Assembly (NCBI GenBank): GCA_045579705.1
Contig: JAZNMP010000035.1
Coordinates: 13,481 to 77,480 of the forward strand
Length of the DNA: 64,000 nt
Source of the DNA: Lachnocurva sp045579705
GTDB lineage: Bacteria; Bacillota; Clostridia; Lachnospirales; Lachnospiraceae
Reading direction: 5' to 3'
Shown one piece after another: positions 43,947-52,590 of this stretch. The first letter of the stretch is position 1. Each line of letters begins with the position of its first letter. The notes under the pieces are model-generated. The model was not told the origin of the DNA. It was given only the letters and a program-made list of their open reading frames with translations, and did no database searches. The position numbers and the translations under genes were made by a program.

Positions 43947-44603
43947 TTGGAAACGAGATATTGTATATTTGAAAAGCATGAAGATGAGTATGATGAGAAG
44001 CGTTCGAGATTCATAGCTGAGATGTATCCTATTGCGTCTGAGGAAGAGGCGAAAGAACTGATCACGGCTACTAAGAAAAAATATTACGACGCACGTCACC
44101 ATTGCTACGCATATATAATAGGATATGATTCGAACATAAAGAAGTCCTCGGATGACGGCGAACCTAGTGGTACAGCGGGAAAACCAATACTGGAGATCCT
44201 GGAGAGCAGAGAGGTCTTTAACGCTTTGATCATAGTGACGAGATACTTCGGCGGCATCAAACTCGGAACGGGTGGACTGACCAGAGCGTATCGTGAAGCG
44301 GCCAGAATGGTTTGTGACGGAAATACATTAAGTCCAGTTCGACGTGGATGTAGGATGGAAATCACATTGGATTACTCTATGGGAGGAACTCTTTCTAATT
44401 ATTATAGGAGAGAAGGCATCTTTATAGAGGATACTATTTATGGAGAAAAGCAGACTATAAAGGCTTTAATACCTGAAGAATTAGTGGGTAAACTCAGAAA
44501 AGACCTGCAAAATATGCTCGGAACAGAGGATTTGCCGGAGATTTCGGAGCCGGTTTCTTTTTGCGAAAGCGCTGGAAATATAGTGTTTCTCGAGGGAAAT
44601 TGA
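43947..44603 (+). CDS. YigZ/IMPACT-family protein
   Basis: 218 residues: N-terminal IMPACT domain (DEKRSRFIAEMYPI, DARHHCYAYIIG, SSDDGEPSGTAGKPILEIL, VTRYFGGIKLGTGGLTRAY, residues ~15-120) and a C-terminal DUF1949 ferredoxin-like domain. Family members may bind RNA or ribosomes and in E. coli YigZ is a putative translation regulator; the reaction is unknown. The start is TTG with GGAAGAGA upstream. It is divergent from PBP1A with a 104-base shared promoter region. Confidence 0.9.
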   Translation: METRYCIFEKHEDEYDEKRSRFIAEMYPIASEEEAKELITATKKKYYDARHHCYAYIIGYDSNIKKSSDDGEPSGTAGKPILEILESREVFNALIIVTRYFGGIKLGTGGLTRAYREAARMVCDGNTLSPVRRGCRMEITLDYSMGGTLSNYYRREGIFIEDTIYGEKQTIKALIPEELVGKLRKDLQNMLGTEDLPEISEPVSFCESAGNIVFLEGN

Positions 44604-44642
44604 GGTTTTTTGAAAAAAGTTTAAATTTTTTTCAAAAAGTGC

Positions 44643-44671
44643 TTGATTTTCTCTCGAGAAAAGTATATTAT
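44643..44671 (+). promoter_or_regulatory. Promoter of tRNA-Gln
   Basis: TTGATT (44643-44648) and TATTAT (44666-44671) spaced by 17 bases, about 22 bases before the tRNA. Confidence 0.7.
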
Positions 44672-44692
44672 ATTCATCGTTGCGAAAGGTAA

Positions 44693-44764
44693 TGGCCCAT
44701 AGCCAAACGGTAAGGCAGCGGACTCTGACTCCGTCATTTCAAGGTTCGAATCCTTGTGGGCCAG
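44693..44764 (+). tRNA. tRNA-Gln (anticodon CTG)
   Basis: Acceptor arms TGGCCCA and TGGGCCA pair; the anticodon arm GCGGA-CTCTGAC-TCCGT gives CTG. Length 72 bases; CCA not encoded. A terminator follows. Confidence 0.95.
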
Positions 44765-44772
44765 CTAGAATT

Positions 44773-44803
44773 AAGCACTGTGGCATAACACAGTGCTTTT
44801 TTT
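44773..44803 (+). terminator. Terminator after tRNA-Gln
   Basis: AAGCACTGTG and CACAGTGCTT form a 10-bp stem with GCATAA loop and a T-run. Confidence 0.9.
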
Positions 44804-44864
44804 ATATTCTAAAACGAAAACGTACAAACTGTAGGACTGTGGCAGAAGGGGTAGAGGTGTTTAT

Positions 44865-45557
44865 ATGTACGAGATAAAAACGAAGGTTAGATTTAGCGAA
44901 ACTGATTCAAAGAGCAACTTAACGATAAATGCGTTAGTAAATTACCTACAGGATATAGCGACTTTTCATTCTGAGAATTCAGAGTTCAGTTTGGAGAGTA
45001 TGCGAGATAAGAAGATGGGGTGGATGATTCTGTCCTGGGATATTAAAATTGAGCGTATGCCGGTATTGGGTGAGGAGATAACTTTGCAGACTATGTCTGT
45101 CGGGTTTAAAGGCCTCTATGCGTACAGAGACTTCAAGGTGTTAAGCGGTGAAGAAGTTCTGGCTACGGCGCATTCAGTCTGGTCTATTATAGATTTGGAG
45201 AGAATGCTTCCGAGGAAGATGACGGATGACGTGATATCTTTTTACGGAGTGGAAGAGAAGCTCCCTGGGGAATGGTCGGAGAGGAAAGTTCCTACACCAA
45301 AGGAAAAAGAACTCGTTTCGACTGCACGTGTTGAAAAATATCATCTCGATTCAAATGGTCATATGAACAACCAGTATTACATCAATTTCGCACTCAGTGC
45401 GATTGAAGAGACTTCTAATATAAGTAGAATTCGTGTAAGTTATAAACAACAGGTTGTTCTGGGCGAAGAGATTGGTATATATTTAGGTAAGGATGTAGCA
45501 AATACTGTTACTCTTGAGAAAGACGGCAGAATTTGCGCAGTGGTTTGTTTCAATTAA
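44865..45557 (+). CDS. Acyl-ACP thioesterase
   Basis: 230 residues, a double hotdog fold that hydrolyses acyl-ACP to free fatty acid and stops chain extension. The catalytic residues are in KYHLDSNGHMNNQYYINFAL (Asp, Asn and His, ~residue 165) and the N-terminal half begins FSETDSKSNLTINALVNYLQD, as in the acyl-ACP thioesterase family (FatA-like, PF01643). AGGGGTAGAGG lies upstream of the ATG. It begins an operon with the S1-domain gene 15 bases later. Chain-length preference cannot be inferred. Confidence 0.9.
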   Translation: MYEIKTKVRFSETDSKSNLTINALVNYLQDIATFHSENSEFSLESMRDKKMGWMILSWDIKIERMPVLGEEITLQTMSVGFKGLYAYRDFKVLSGEEVLATAHSVWSIIDLERMLPRKMTDDVISFYGVEEKLPGEWSERKVPTPKEKELVSTARVEKYHLDSNGHMNNQYYINFALSAIEETSNISRIRVSYKQQVVLGEEIGIYLGKDVANTVTLEKDGRICAVVCFN

Positions 45558-45572
45558 GAGATTGGAAAATGT

Positions 45573-46466
45573 ATGGAACGTAAAAACAAGAATTTTGGGA
45601 AAATGAAGAAGCAGAAGGTTGAGAGAAGCGTATTTGATCTAGGTGAAGTGTCTAGATTATATGTGCTTAGATTTACAGATTTCGGTGCGTATCTCGGACG
45701 AGAAAGGGATGATGCAAATTCTGTACTGCTTCCAAAGAAGAACGTAACTGAGGATATGCAGGTCGGTAGTGAAGTAGAGGTGTTCCTCTATCGCGACTCT
45801 TCAGACAGAGTTATAGCTACTACAGATATTCCTGCGATTTCTACTCATAAGATGGCTGTTCTCAAGGTTAAAGAAGTTAGCAAGATTGGAGCCTTTCTCG
45901 ATTGGGGATTGGATAAAGATCTGCTCCTTCCTTACAGAGAGATGGAAGGTCGAGTAGAGGAAGGCGAGGAAATCCTCGTTCGTTTGTATAGAGATAAGAG
46001 CGATAGACTTTGTGCCAGCCAGCGAGGCTTGTGGAAATATCTATCAACTAATCCGCCTTACAGAAAAGGCGACGTTGTAAGCGGCCGAGTGTACGAGTTG
46101 GGACATGACTTTGGAACTTTCGTAGCTGTTGATGACAAATACAACGGTATGATTCCACGTCATGAGAAGAATGAAACTCTCCACGTAGGAGATATGGTTA
46201 CAGTTCGAGTAACTGGAGTAAAGGAAGACGGTAAACTTGATCTCTCTATGAGAGAAGATGCCTATAAGGAGATTCAGAATGATGGAGATGTTATCATGGA
46301 ACTTCTCGATTCATACGCTGGAACTCTTCCATTTACTGAGAAGGCTTCACCTGAAGTTATTCTTAGAGAAATAGGAATGAGCAAGGCTGCTTTTAAGAGA
46401 GCGGTAGGACATCTCTATAAAGAGAGAAAGATCGTCATCGAAGATGGCAAGATTAGAAAGAATTAA
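45573..46466 (+). CDS. S1 RNA-binding protein (CvfB/YitL-like)
   Basis: 297 residues: three to four S1-type OB domains (~18-80, ~85-150, ~155-225, e.g. FTDFGAYLGRERDD, VSKIGAFLDWGLDKDLLLPYREME and GHDFGTFVAVDDKYNGMIPRHE) then a C-terminal winged helix (~235-297, DSYAGTLPFTEKASPEVI...IGMSKAAFKRAVGHLYKERKI). This is the CvfB layout; in Staphylococcus aureus CvfB binds RNA and affects virulence gene expression. It follows the thioesterase by 15 bases. Likely a general post-transcriptional regulator. Confidence 0.9.
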   Translation: MERKNKNFGKMKKQKVERSVFDLGEVSRLYVLRFTDFGAYLGRERDDANSVLLPKKNVTEDMQVGSEVEVFLYRDSSDRVIATTDIPAISTHKMAVLKVKEVSKIGAFLDWGLDKDLLLPYREMEGRVEEGEEILVRLYRDKSDRLCASQRGLWKYLSTNPPYRKGDVVSGRVYELGHDFGTFVAVDDKYNGMIPRHEKNETLHVGDMVTVRVTGVKEDGKLDLSMREDAYKEIQNDGDVIMELLDSYAGTLPFTEKASPEVILREIGMSKAAFKRAVGHLYKERKIVIEDGKIRKN

Positions 46467-46486
46467 ATAATTTTTTTCATAAAAAA

Positions 46487-46519
46487 AGAAGTTCTGGGAT
46501 TTCATCTTCCAGAACTTCT
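46487..46519 (-). terminator. Terminator of the YjfB-like gene
   Basis: AGAAGTTCTGG and CCAGAACTTCT pair; the reverse strand ends in seven T. It may also slow the S1 gene transcript. Confidence 0.8.
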
Positions 46520-46530
46520 ATTAGTTTCCG

Positions 46531-46731
46531 CTAAATATACAGATCAATATTTCCGCCTATGGCAGGATTGACCATACTCTCCAGAGATGGACCAGGAGCC
46601 TGCTTGATCTCCTTTGCGAGCTCTTTGCCCATCTCCTCAGTATTGTCTAATTCTTTGCCGAGCATAGCTGTACTGAAAGAATTAGCGGTAGTCACGTTAT
46701 TGTATGCAATAGATAATGAACCTAAACTCAC
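46531..46731 (-). CDS. YjfB-like small protein
   Basis: 66 residues, starting at GTG 46731 with AAAGGAG 8 bases before; a longer ATG start at 46749 overlaps the ribosome site. The N-terminal helical part (LGSLSIAYNNVTTANSFSTAMLGKELDNTEEM) and the end MVNPAIGGNIDLYI match the YjfB family of putative motility proteins. Members are linked to the flagellar regulon by co-occurrence, and no other flagellar gene is near here except the chemoreceptor at 9668. The actual role is not known. It is convergent with the S1 gene. Confidence 0.75.
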   Translation of the reverse strand: MSLGSLSIAYNNVTTANSFSTAMLGKELDNTEEMGKELAKEIKQAPGPSLESMVNPAIGGNIDLYI

Positions 46732-46872
46732 AATATCATCTCCTTTCAAGAGTGTACATCGATTATGTCACAAAGATTTATGTTCTTCAACTAGAAAATT
46801 AACTTTTTTTCTAAATGTTTATAATGATTATGTTTTGTTTATTATTATAAAAAGAAGTTTAGGATTAGATAA

Positions 46873-46901
46873 TTGACAAAATATATTTTGCACAATATAA
46901 T
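46873..46901 (+). promoter_or_regulatory. Promoter of trxB
   Basis: TTGACA (46873-46878) and TATAAT (46896-46901) with a 17-base spacer, 42 bases before the ATG. AGGAGG follows. Confidence 0.9.
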
Positions 46902-46943
46902 CGTGCATATGGGACGAGCGAAAATATTACGAGGAGGTAATAT

Positions 46944-47867
46944 ATGGAATTATATGATTTAGTAATAATAGGAAACGGACCTGCGGGGTTGTCAGCTGCA
47001 ATCTATGCAAGGAGAGCAGGAATGAAAACTTTGGTGGTTTCTGGTAACCCTGCAGGAGGCGGACAGATTCTCGATACATATGAAGTGGATAACTATCCTG
47101 GACTTCCGGGACTGAGTGGAGCGGAACTTGGTGAGAAACTTTATAATCACGCAGAGAAGCTTGGAACTGAATTTAAGATTGATACTATTAAGAGTATTGA
47201 GTCGGATGGAGATATAAAGGTGGTGAAATCCAGACGTAATGAATATCGCACTAAAGCGGTTATCGTTGCTACAGGAGCTGGCCATAGAAAACTGGGAGCA
47301 CCTGGTGAAGCGGAATTTACCGGTATGGGCGTTTCTTATTGCGCAACTTGCGATGGGGCTTTTTACAAGGATAAGACTGTCGCTGTAGTAGGTGGCGGAG
47401 ATGTAGCGCTTGAGGATGCTATCTACCTTTCAGATATAGCTGAAAAAGTTTACCTCATACATCGCAGAGATGAGTTCAGAGGAACAGAGGTGCTTCAGGA
47501 AGAGGTTAAGTCTAAAGCGAACATCGAAATCGTATATGACACAGTTGTTGAAGAAATCGTAGGAACTAATCAGATTGAGAAGGTTCTTACTTATAATAAA
47601 AAGACTGAAACGAAATCTGAGATCAAAGTCGATGGAGTATTTCTCGCGGTAGGTATTACACCAAATACCACAAAGATAGAAGGGCTGCCTGAAACAGATG
47701 AAACAGGATATATAATCGCAGGCGAAGACTGCGTTACAAGTGTTCCTGGAATCTTTGCTGCTGGAGATGTTAGAACTAAAATGTTACGACAAGTAATAAC
47801 TGCTGCAGCGGATGGTGCAAATGCCTTAACAAGCGTAAAAAGGTACATTTCTAGTTTAAAAGCTTGA
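46944..47867 (+). CDS. trxB: Thioredoxin reductase
   Basis: NADPH- and FAD-dependent enzyme that reduces thioredoxin. 307 residues: FAD motif GNGPAGLSAAIYARRAG near residue 9, the redox CATCDG (~134), NADPH motif VVGGGDVALEDA, and the second FAD motif GIFAAGDVR (~275). ACGAGGAGG precedes the ATG. It is a single gene with its own promoter. No thioredoxin gene is adjacent. Confidence 0.96.
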   Translation: MELYDLVIIGNGPAGLSAAIYARRAGMKTLVVSGNPAGGGQILDTYEVDNYPGLPGLSGAELGEKLYNHAEKLGTEFKIDTIKSIESDGDIKVVKSRRNEYRTKAVIVATGAGHRKLGAPGEAEFTGMGVSYCATCDGAFYKDKTVAVVGGGDVALEDAIYLSDIAEKVYLIHRRDEFRGTEVLQEEVKSKANIEIVYDTVVEEIVGTNQIEKVLTYNKKTETKSEIKVDGVFLAVGITPNTTKIEGLPETDETGYIIAGEDCVTSVPGIFAAGDVRTKMLRQVITAAADGANALTSVKRYISSLKA

Positions 47868-47892
47868 CAGTATACAATGAGGTTGTTATAAT
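47864..47892 (+). promoter_or_regulatory. Promoter of the NlpC/P60 gene
   Basis: TTGACA (47864-47869) overlaps the trxB stop and TATAAT (47887-47892) follows after 17 bases: a consensus promoter, 61 bases before the ATG at 47953. Confidence 0.92.
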
Positions 47893-47952
47893 AACGGAGA
47901 AATATTTGTAACAAGTTTGTAATATTTCTTATTTATGGAGGTTATTATTACG

Positions 47953-49170
47953 ATGAATTGGACACACAGAGCGGTTAAGGTGGCTACACTTTCTGCTACA
48001 GTTGGAATCCTTGCTGGTGCAAGTGTTCTTAGTACAGAAGCAGCTCCTACAGCAGGTGTTTCACAGATGTTTGCTTCAAACAGTCTTACAACATCTACTA
48101 AGCCCGCAGACAAGTCGTCTTATACAACGAGATCAGGGGTTAGCTTATATGTTTCAGGAAGTGTTGCTACAGCAGACACTTCAACTGATAAGACGGTTGC
48201 TACAGCACTTTCAAATGCTGCTACAATAGATACAGAAGATGTATCACATATCGGTATTGCAAATGTTACTGATTATGTTTATATTAGATCAAATCCAGAT
48301 GCAAACAGTGAATATGTAGGAAAGCTTTACGCAAAGGGAGCTGCTACAGTTACTGGAGAATCAGGAGATTGGTATCAGGTTACATCAGGAGATGTTTCTG
48401 GATGGATTAACAAAGAGTTCCTTACAGTAGGAAACAAAGATATGATTAATCAGGCTTCCAGAAAAGTAGCTACTGTAACAACAACCACTCTTTATGTTCG
48501 TAAAGAACCAACTACAGAATCAAAGATTGTAACTCAGGTTCCTATTACTGACGATCTTACAGTTATTGATGATTCTATGAAGACAAAGGGTTGGGTAGCT
48601 GTAGAAACATCAGAAGGAAACGGTTATGTTTCTACTGAATTTGTAAAGCTTTCAGTAGAATATACATATGCAGAGTCTAAGCAGGCTGAAATCGCTAGAC
48701 TTGCAAAGGAAAAGGCTGAGAGAGAAGCAGCTCAGAAGGCAGCTCTCGAAGCAGAAAGAAAAGCTAACTCTAAGAAGTACACACAGAGCAGAAGCCAGTC
48801 TTCTAGATCATATTCTGCACCAAGCGGAAGTGGCGGAAGCTCAGTAGTAGGATTCGCTTCACAGTTCGTAGGAAACCCTTACGTATACGGTGGAACATCT
48901 CTTACAAACGGAACTGACTGTTCAGGATTCGTTATGGGAGTATATTCTAACTTTGGTGTATCACTTCCTCACTCATCTGCAGCTATGAGAGGTTGCGGAT
49001 ATGGTGTAAGTGTAAATGATATGCAGCCAGGCGATATCGTATGTTACAGTGGTCACGTAGGAATCTATGCTGGTAATGGACAGATTGTTCACGCATCTAG
49101 CCCATCTACAGGTATTACATACTCTAGCGCATATTACACAAACATCCTCGCAGTAAGACGAGTATTCTAA
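47953..49170 (+). CDS. Secreted SH3b / NlpC-P60 cell-wall hydrolase
   Basis: Cysteine peptidase that cuts peptide bonds in peptidoglycan outside the cell. ATG 47953 is preferred (GGAGG upstream of it) to 47935. Signal peptide (residues ~1-31, ending STEAAP), two SH3b wall-binding domains (~95-155, DYVYIRSNPDANSEYVGKLY; ~172-235, TTLYVRKEPTTESKIVTQV), a Lys/Glu-rich coiled-coil linker (~240-275), a Ser/Gly-rich spacer and the NlpC/P60 domain (~290-405) with Cys in GTDCSGFV, His in SGHVGIYAG and a third polar His in IVHASS. A strong promoter and codon bias point to high expression. Confidence 0.95.
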   Translation: MNWTHRAVKVATLSATVGILAGASVLSTEAAPTAGVSQMFASNSLTTSTKPADKSSYTTRSGVSLYVSGSVATADTSTDKTVATALSNAATIDTEDVSHIGIANVTDYVYIRSNPDANSEYVGKLYAKGAATVTGESGDWYQVTSGDVSGWINKEFLTVGNKDMINQASRKVATVTTTTLYVRKEPTTESKIVTQVPITDDLTVIDDSMKTKGWVAVETSEGNGYVSTEFVKLSVEYTYAESKQAEIARLAKEKAEREAAQKAALEAERKANSKKYTQSRSQSSRSYSAPSGSGGSSVVGFASQFVGNPYVYGGTSLTNGTDCSGFVMGVYSNFGVSLPHSSAAMRGCGYGVSVNDMQPGDIVCYSGHVGIYAGNGQIVHASSPSTGITYSSAYYTNILAVRRVF

Positions 49171-49182
49171 TTGAAACATAAT

Positions 49183-49210
49183 GCCACCGCTTTAGGCGGT
49201 GGCTTTTTTT
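49183..49210 (+). terminator. Terminator of the NlpC/P60 gene
   Basis: GCCACCGC and GCGGTGGC with a TTTAG loop, followed by seven T. Confidence 0.95.
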
Positions 49211-49841
49211 ATTGATGAAACAGACTATTAGTTGTGAAAAAGCTTCCTCATTTAATCTAATCGTTTGATAAATGTTACAAAAAGATTCGTTGTAAGAATA
49301 TTATATGTCAACTCCTAATTTTGAAATTTGTCAAGTTCATCGCTATGCACAAAAAATGATACATAATTTATAAATGAAAAATTAACTAAAACGTTTTAGA
49401 CGGAGTTATCCACAATTTGCGTCTCTAAAACCCTTGAAAAATGAGTTATACACGAAATTATCCACATTATCAACAGAAAAAAATCGTTTTTCAACTAAAA
49501 AAAGAAACATTTGTTTTGTTGTAAAGTGATAAAAATTATTAAATCGTCTCAGATTTGTTGACAAGAAAATTGTGATTCATCAATCGAAAATGAAATGATT
49601 TTTGAAACAAAACTGTAATAATTTTGAAAATTCTGAACGATGACTTTCCGTCATTTTTTACATAGGTCAAATTTCTTCGTTTAATGCATAAAATACACAA
49701 AAAACGTCTTTCATTTTTGGGCAGTTTATATTAAACTTAACTAAACGATGTGTAAAGTAGTATAAAAATGACATATCGAATTTGTACAATATGCATAGAA
49801 AACTATGTGTGATATATGTACCTATTACGGGAGGGAGTAAA
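49211..49841. other. AT-rich 630-base gap with DnaA-box cluster
   Basis: No gene is credible here; small frames are AT-driven. Four DnaA-box-like nonamers lie on the + strand: TTATCCACA (49406-49414), TTATACACG (49446-49454), TTATCCACA (49458-49466) and TTATCAACA (49467-49475). Two equal the consensus TTATCCACA. The rest is A/T runs. The promoter of the CdaR-like gene probably lies in the last 100 bases (a TATAAA is near 49762). Confidence 0.7.
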
Positions 49842-50930
49842 ATGGTATCCAACCAGGTTCTTCAGAAAACTATAGATGGTATGACTTCTATAACACAGAT
49901 CGGCCTCGCAGTTCTCGATCCAGAGGGCGGCGTGCTTGCTTCTAATGTTGAGAATTCAAAGATCTATATGGAATCTTCTAAAGCATTTGCTGAATCAGAA
50001 GCAGAAAGCCAGGCGTTGAACGGTGGCTTTTATATTAAGGTATTTGAAGAAGAGAATCTCGAATTCGTGGCTGTCTGCGAGGGCGACTCTGATAATGCTA
50101 TTATGACTGGCAAGATTCTTAAGATGCAGCTAGAAGAACTTTTGATTGCCTACAGAGAACGTTTCGATAAGGACAACTTCTTTAAGAATTTGCTTCTTGA
50201 TAATCTGTTGCTTATCGATATCTATAATCGTGCAAAGAAGCTTAGAATCGATTACGATCATAAGCGCATCTGCATGATTGTTGAAACAGGTCCTAGCAAG
50301 GACGGCAGCGATATCGAAAGAATTCATTCTATTATTGGAAAGAAAGCTTCTGATTTCGTTACAGCTGTTGATGAAAACAATGTAATTATTATTCGCGAAC
50401 TTAATAATGATGAAGATGAGGAGTCTGTAGTTCCTATCTGCAACAAGATTATCAATATTATGAAGAGTGACGAGGGCAGAGATGTCCGCGTTTCTTATGG
50501 TACTGTTGTCGAGGAACTTAAGGATGTATCTAAGTCTTATAAGGAAGCTACACTTGCGCTCGATGTTGGAAGAATCTTTTTCCAGGAGCACAAGGTTATC
50601 GCTTACTCAGTACTGGGAATCGGTCGACTGATTTATCAGTTGCCACTTCCACTTTGTAAGATGTTTATCCAGGAAATCTTTAAGGGGAAGTCACCTAAAG
50701 ATTTCGATGAGGAGACTCTCACAACTATCAATAAATTCTTTGAGAATAGCTTGAATGTGTCTGAGACTTCTAGACAGCTCTATATTCATAGAAATACTCT
50801 AGTATATCGTCTGGATAAACTTCAGAAGAGTACAGGGCTGGATTTAAGGGTGTTTGAAGATGCGATTACTTTCAAAATCGCTCTCATGGTCGTTGAATAT
50901 ATGAATTATATGGAAGATCACAGCTTTTAG
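49842..50930 (+). CDS. CdaR/PucR-type transcription regulator
   Basis: ATG 49842 follows GGGAGGG; the 20-codon longer frame has no ribosome site. The product is 362 residues: an N-terminal sensor domain (sugar-diacid-recognition-like, LQKTIDGMTSITQIGLAVLDPEGGVLAS, residues ~1-115), a middle GGDEF-like domain and a C-terminal PucR helix-turn-helix (LNVSETSRQLYIHRNTLVYRLDKLQKSTG, ~305-335). CdaR proteins respond to sugar acids such as glycerate or galactarate; no target genes are adjacent. It lies 50 bases before ftsE and may not share its function. Confidence 0.88.
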   Translation: MVSNQVLQKTIDGMTSITQIGLAVLDPEGGVLASNVENSKIYMESSKAFAESEAESQALNGGFYIKVFEEENLEFVAVCEGDSDNAIMTGKILKMQLEELLIAYRERFDKDNFFKNLLLDNLLLIDIYNRAKKLRIDYDHKRICMIVETGPSKDGSDIERIHSIIGKKASDFVTAVDENNVIIIRELNNDEDEESVVPICNKIINIMKSDEGRDVRVSYGTVVEELKDVSKSYKEATLALDVGRIFFQEHKVIAYSVLGIGRLIYQLPLPLCKMFIQEIFKGKSPKDFDEETLTTINKFFENSLNVSETSRQLYIHRNTLVYRLDKLQKSTGLDLRVFEDAITFKIALMVVEYMNYMEDHSF

Positions 50931-50979
50931 ATTAGTTACACATTGAGTTCGACTTTTTATAATTGGAGTAATTTTAGCA

Positions 50980-51657
50980 ATGATAAAAATGGAACATGTG
51001 AGCAAGACATACCAGACAGGTCTGCCTGCTCTGAATGACATCAACATTCATATTAGACCGGGAGAGTTCGTATTTATTACTGGAACCAGTGGTTCTGGTA
51101 AATCTACTATTATTAAACTCCTACTAGATGAATTAAAACCAACAAAAGGAAAGATCTTTGTAAATGGAAAGAATCTGGAAAAGATTACACATAGAAATAT
51201 TCCATACTATAGAAGAAATATCGGTGTAGTCTTCCAGGACTTCCGTTTACTACAGGATAGAAATGTTTACGAAAATGTCGCTTTCGCGCTCAAGGTTGTG
51301 GAAGCTTCTGCACGTAAGATAAAGAAAGCAGTCCCAGAGATTCTGTCTACTGTAGGACTAGCACCTAAATATCGTTCATTTCCTAAACAGCTTTCAGGTG
51401 GTGAGCAGCAGCGTGTAGCTATCGCTCGTGCCTTGGTCAACCAGCCAAAGATTTTGCTCGCAGATGAGCCTACGGGAAATCTGGATGATAGAAATGGTTG
51501 GGAGATTATGAAGCTCCTCGAGGATATCAATGCCAAAGGTACTACAGTAGTTGTAGTTACCCATAACATGGAATTTGTAAAGAAGATGAATAAGCGTGTC
51601 ATTACGATTCGTAAGGGACAGGTAATCAGTGACGTTGATCCAAACGAGGAGTTATAA
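50980..51657 (+). CDS. ftsE: Cell-division ATP-binding protein FtsE
   Basis: ATPase that, with FtsX, activates peptidoglycan hydrolases at the septum or side wall. 225 residues: Walker A GTSGSGKSTI (~36), Q-loop FQDFRLL, signature LSGGEQQRVAIARAL, Walker B ILLADEPTGNLD, switch THNMEF. It differs from other LolD-like ATPases by FQDFRLL and the phrase DELKPTKG. Directly followed by ftsX with no gap. The neighbour at 47953 encodes a cell-wall hydrolase that may be its client, though this is inference. Confidence 0.95.
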   Translation: MIKMEHVSKTYQTGLPALNDINIHIRPGEFVFITGTSGSGKSTIIKLLLDELKPTKGKIFVNGKNLEKITHRNIPYYRRNIGVVFQDFRLLQDRNVYENVAFALKVVEASARKIKKAVPEILSTVGLAPKYRSFPKQLSGGEQQRVAIARALVNQPKILLADEPTGNLDDRNGWEIMKLLEDINAKGTTVVVVTHNMEFVKKMNKRVITIRKGQVISDVDPNEEL

Positions 51658-52566
51658 ATGAAAATTAGTTCTTTATTTTATTCAATCAAACAGGGCTTTA
51701 AGAGCATCTGGAGAAACAAGATGTTCTCAATGGCCTCTATCGCGACCATGGCCGCATGTATATTTTTGTTCGGTGTTTTCTATTCTTTGGGAGTGAATTT
51801 CTCGAAAATGGTTGATTCTGCTGAGGAGAGTATCGCTGTAACAGTCTTTTTCCAGGAAGGAACTTCCGATGAGACTATTAAGGCTATTGGAAAAAAGATT
51901 GAAAGCAGACCTGAGGTTGCCTCATACAAATTCGTTTCTGCAGAAGAGGCTTGGGAGACGGCGAAAAAGGATTTCTTTAAAGGAAATGATGAAGTAGCGA
52001 AATCATTTGCTGATGATAACCCTATGGCTAACTCAGCTAACTATCAGATTTTTATGAAGGATGTATCACATCAGGGTGAGCTGGTTAAGTATCTGCAGGG
52101 TATCGATGGTGTACGTCAGGTTAACCAGTCAGCAGTGGCTGCGAAAACTTTGACTGATTTCTCTAGATTGCTTTCAATCATCTTTGTAGCAATCATCTTG
52201 ATTCTGGTAGCGGTAGCAGTATTCCTGATTTCAAATACTATTACAGTTGGTATTTCGGTTCGTAAGGAAGAAATTGCTATCATGAAGCTGATCGGTGCAA
52301 AGGACAGTTTCGTCCGTGCTCCGTTTATCGTAGAAGGTGTTGTAATCGGATTAGTAGGTTCTGGAATTCCTGTAGTTGCGCTCTGGTTTATGTATCAGAA
52401 CATGGTGAAGTATATTGCTTCTAAATTCCAGTTCCTGTCAAATATCGTCAATTTCGTTCCAGAAGGAACGGTATTTAAAGTGTTAATACCTATTTCACTT
52501 GCCCTAGGAGTTGGTATCGGTTATATCGGTAGCCGTGTTACACTTCATAGACATCTGAATGTCTAG
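51658..52566 (+). CDS. ftsX: Cell-division protein FtsX
   Basis: Permease-like partner of FtsE with no known transport. 302 residues: a cytoplasmic N-terminus with the FtsX start YSIKQGFKSIWRNKMFSMASIATMAA, membrane segment ~22-45, outer domain (~48-170, ITVFFQEGTSDE...) and three segments (~178-200, ~225-248, ~270-290). It follows ftsE without a gap. Confidence 0.95.
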   Translation: MKISSLFYSIKQGFKSIWRNKMFSMASIATMAACIFLFGVFYSLGVNFSKMVDSAEESIAVTVFFQEGTSDETIKAIGKKIESRPEVASYKFVSAEEAWETAKKDFFKGNDEVAKSFADDNPMANSANYQIFMKDVSHQGELVKYLQGIDGVRQVNQSAVAAKTLTDFSRLLSIIFVAIILILVAVAVFLISNTITVGISVRKEEIAIMKLIGAKDSFVRAPFIVEGVVIGLVGSGIPVVALWFMYQNMVKYIASKFQFLSNIVNFVPEGTVFKVLIPISLALGVGIGYIGSRVTLHRHLNV

Positions 52567-52590
52567 CTAGTATATGAGAGGGAAGTCTTC

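Noticed and set aside
49406..49475. Chromosome origin oriC
   Set aside because: DnaA boxes are present but dnaA/dnaN are not in the window and gene direction does not change here. Kept as a DnaA-box cluster only.
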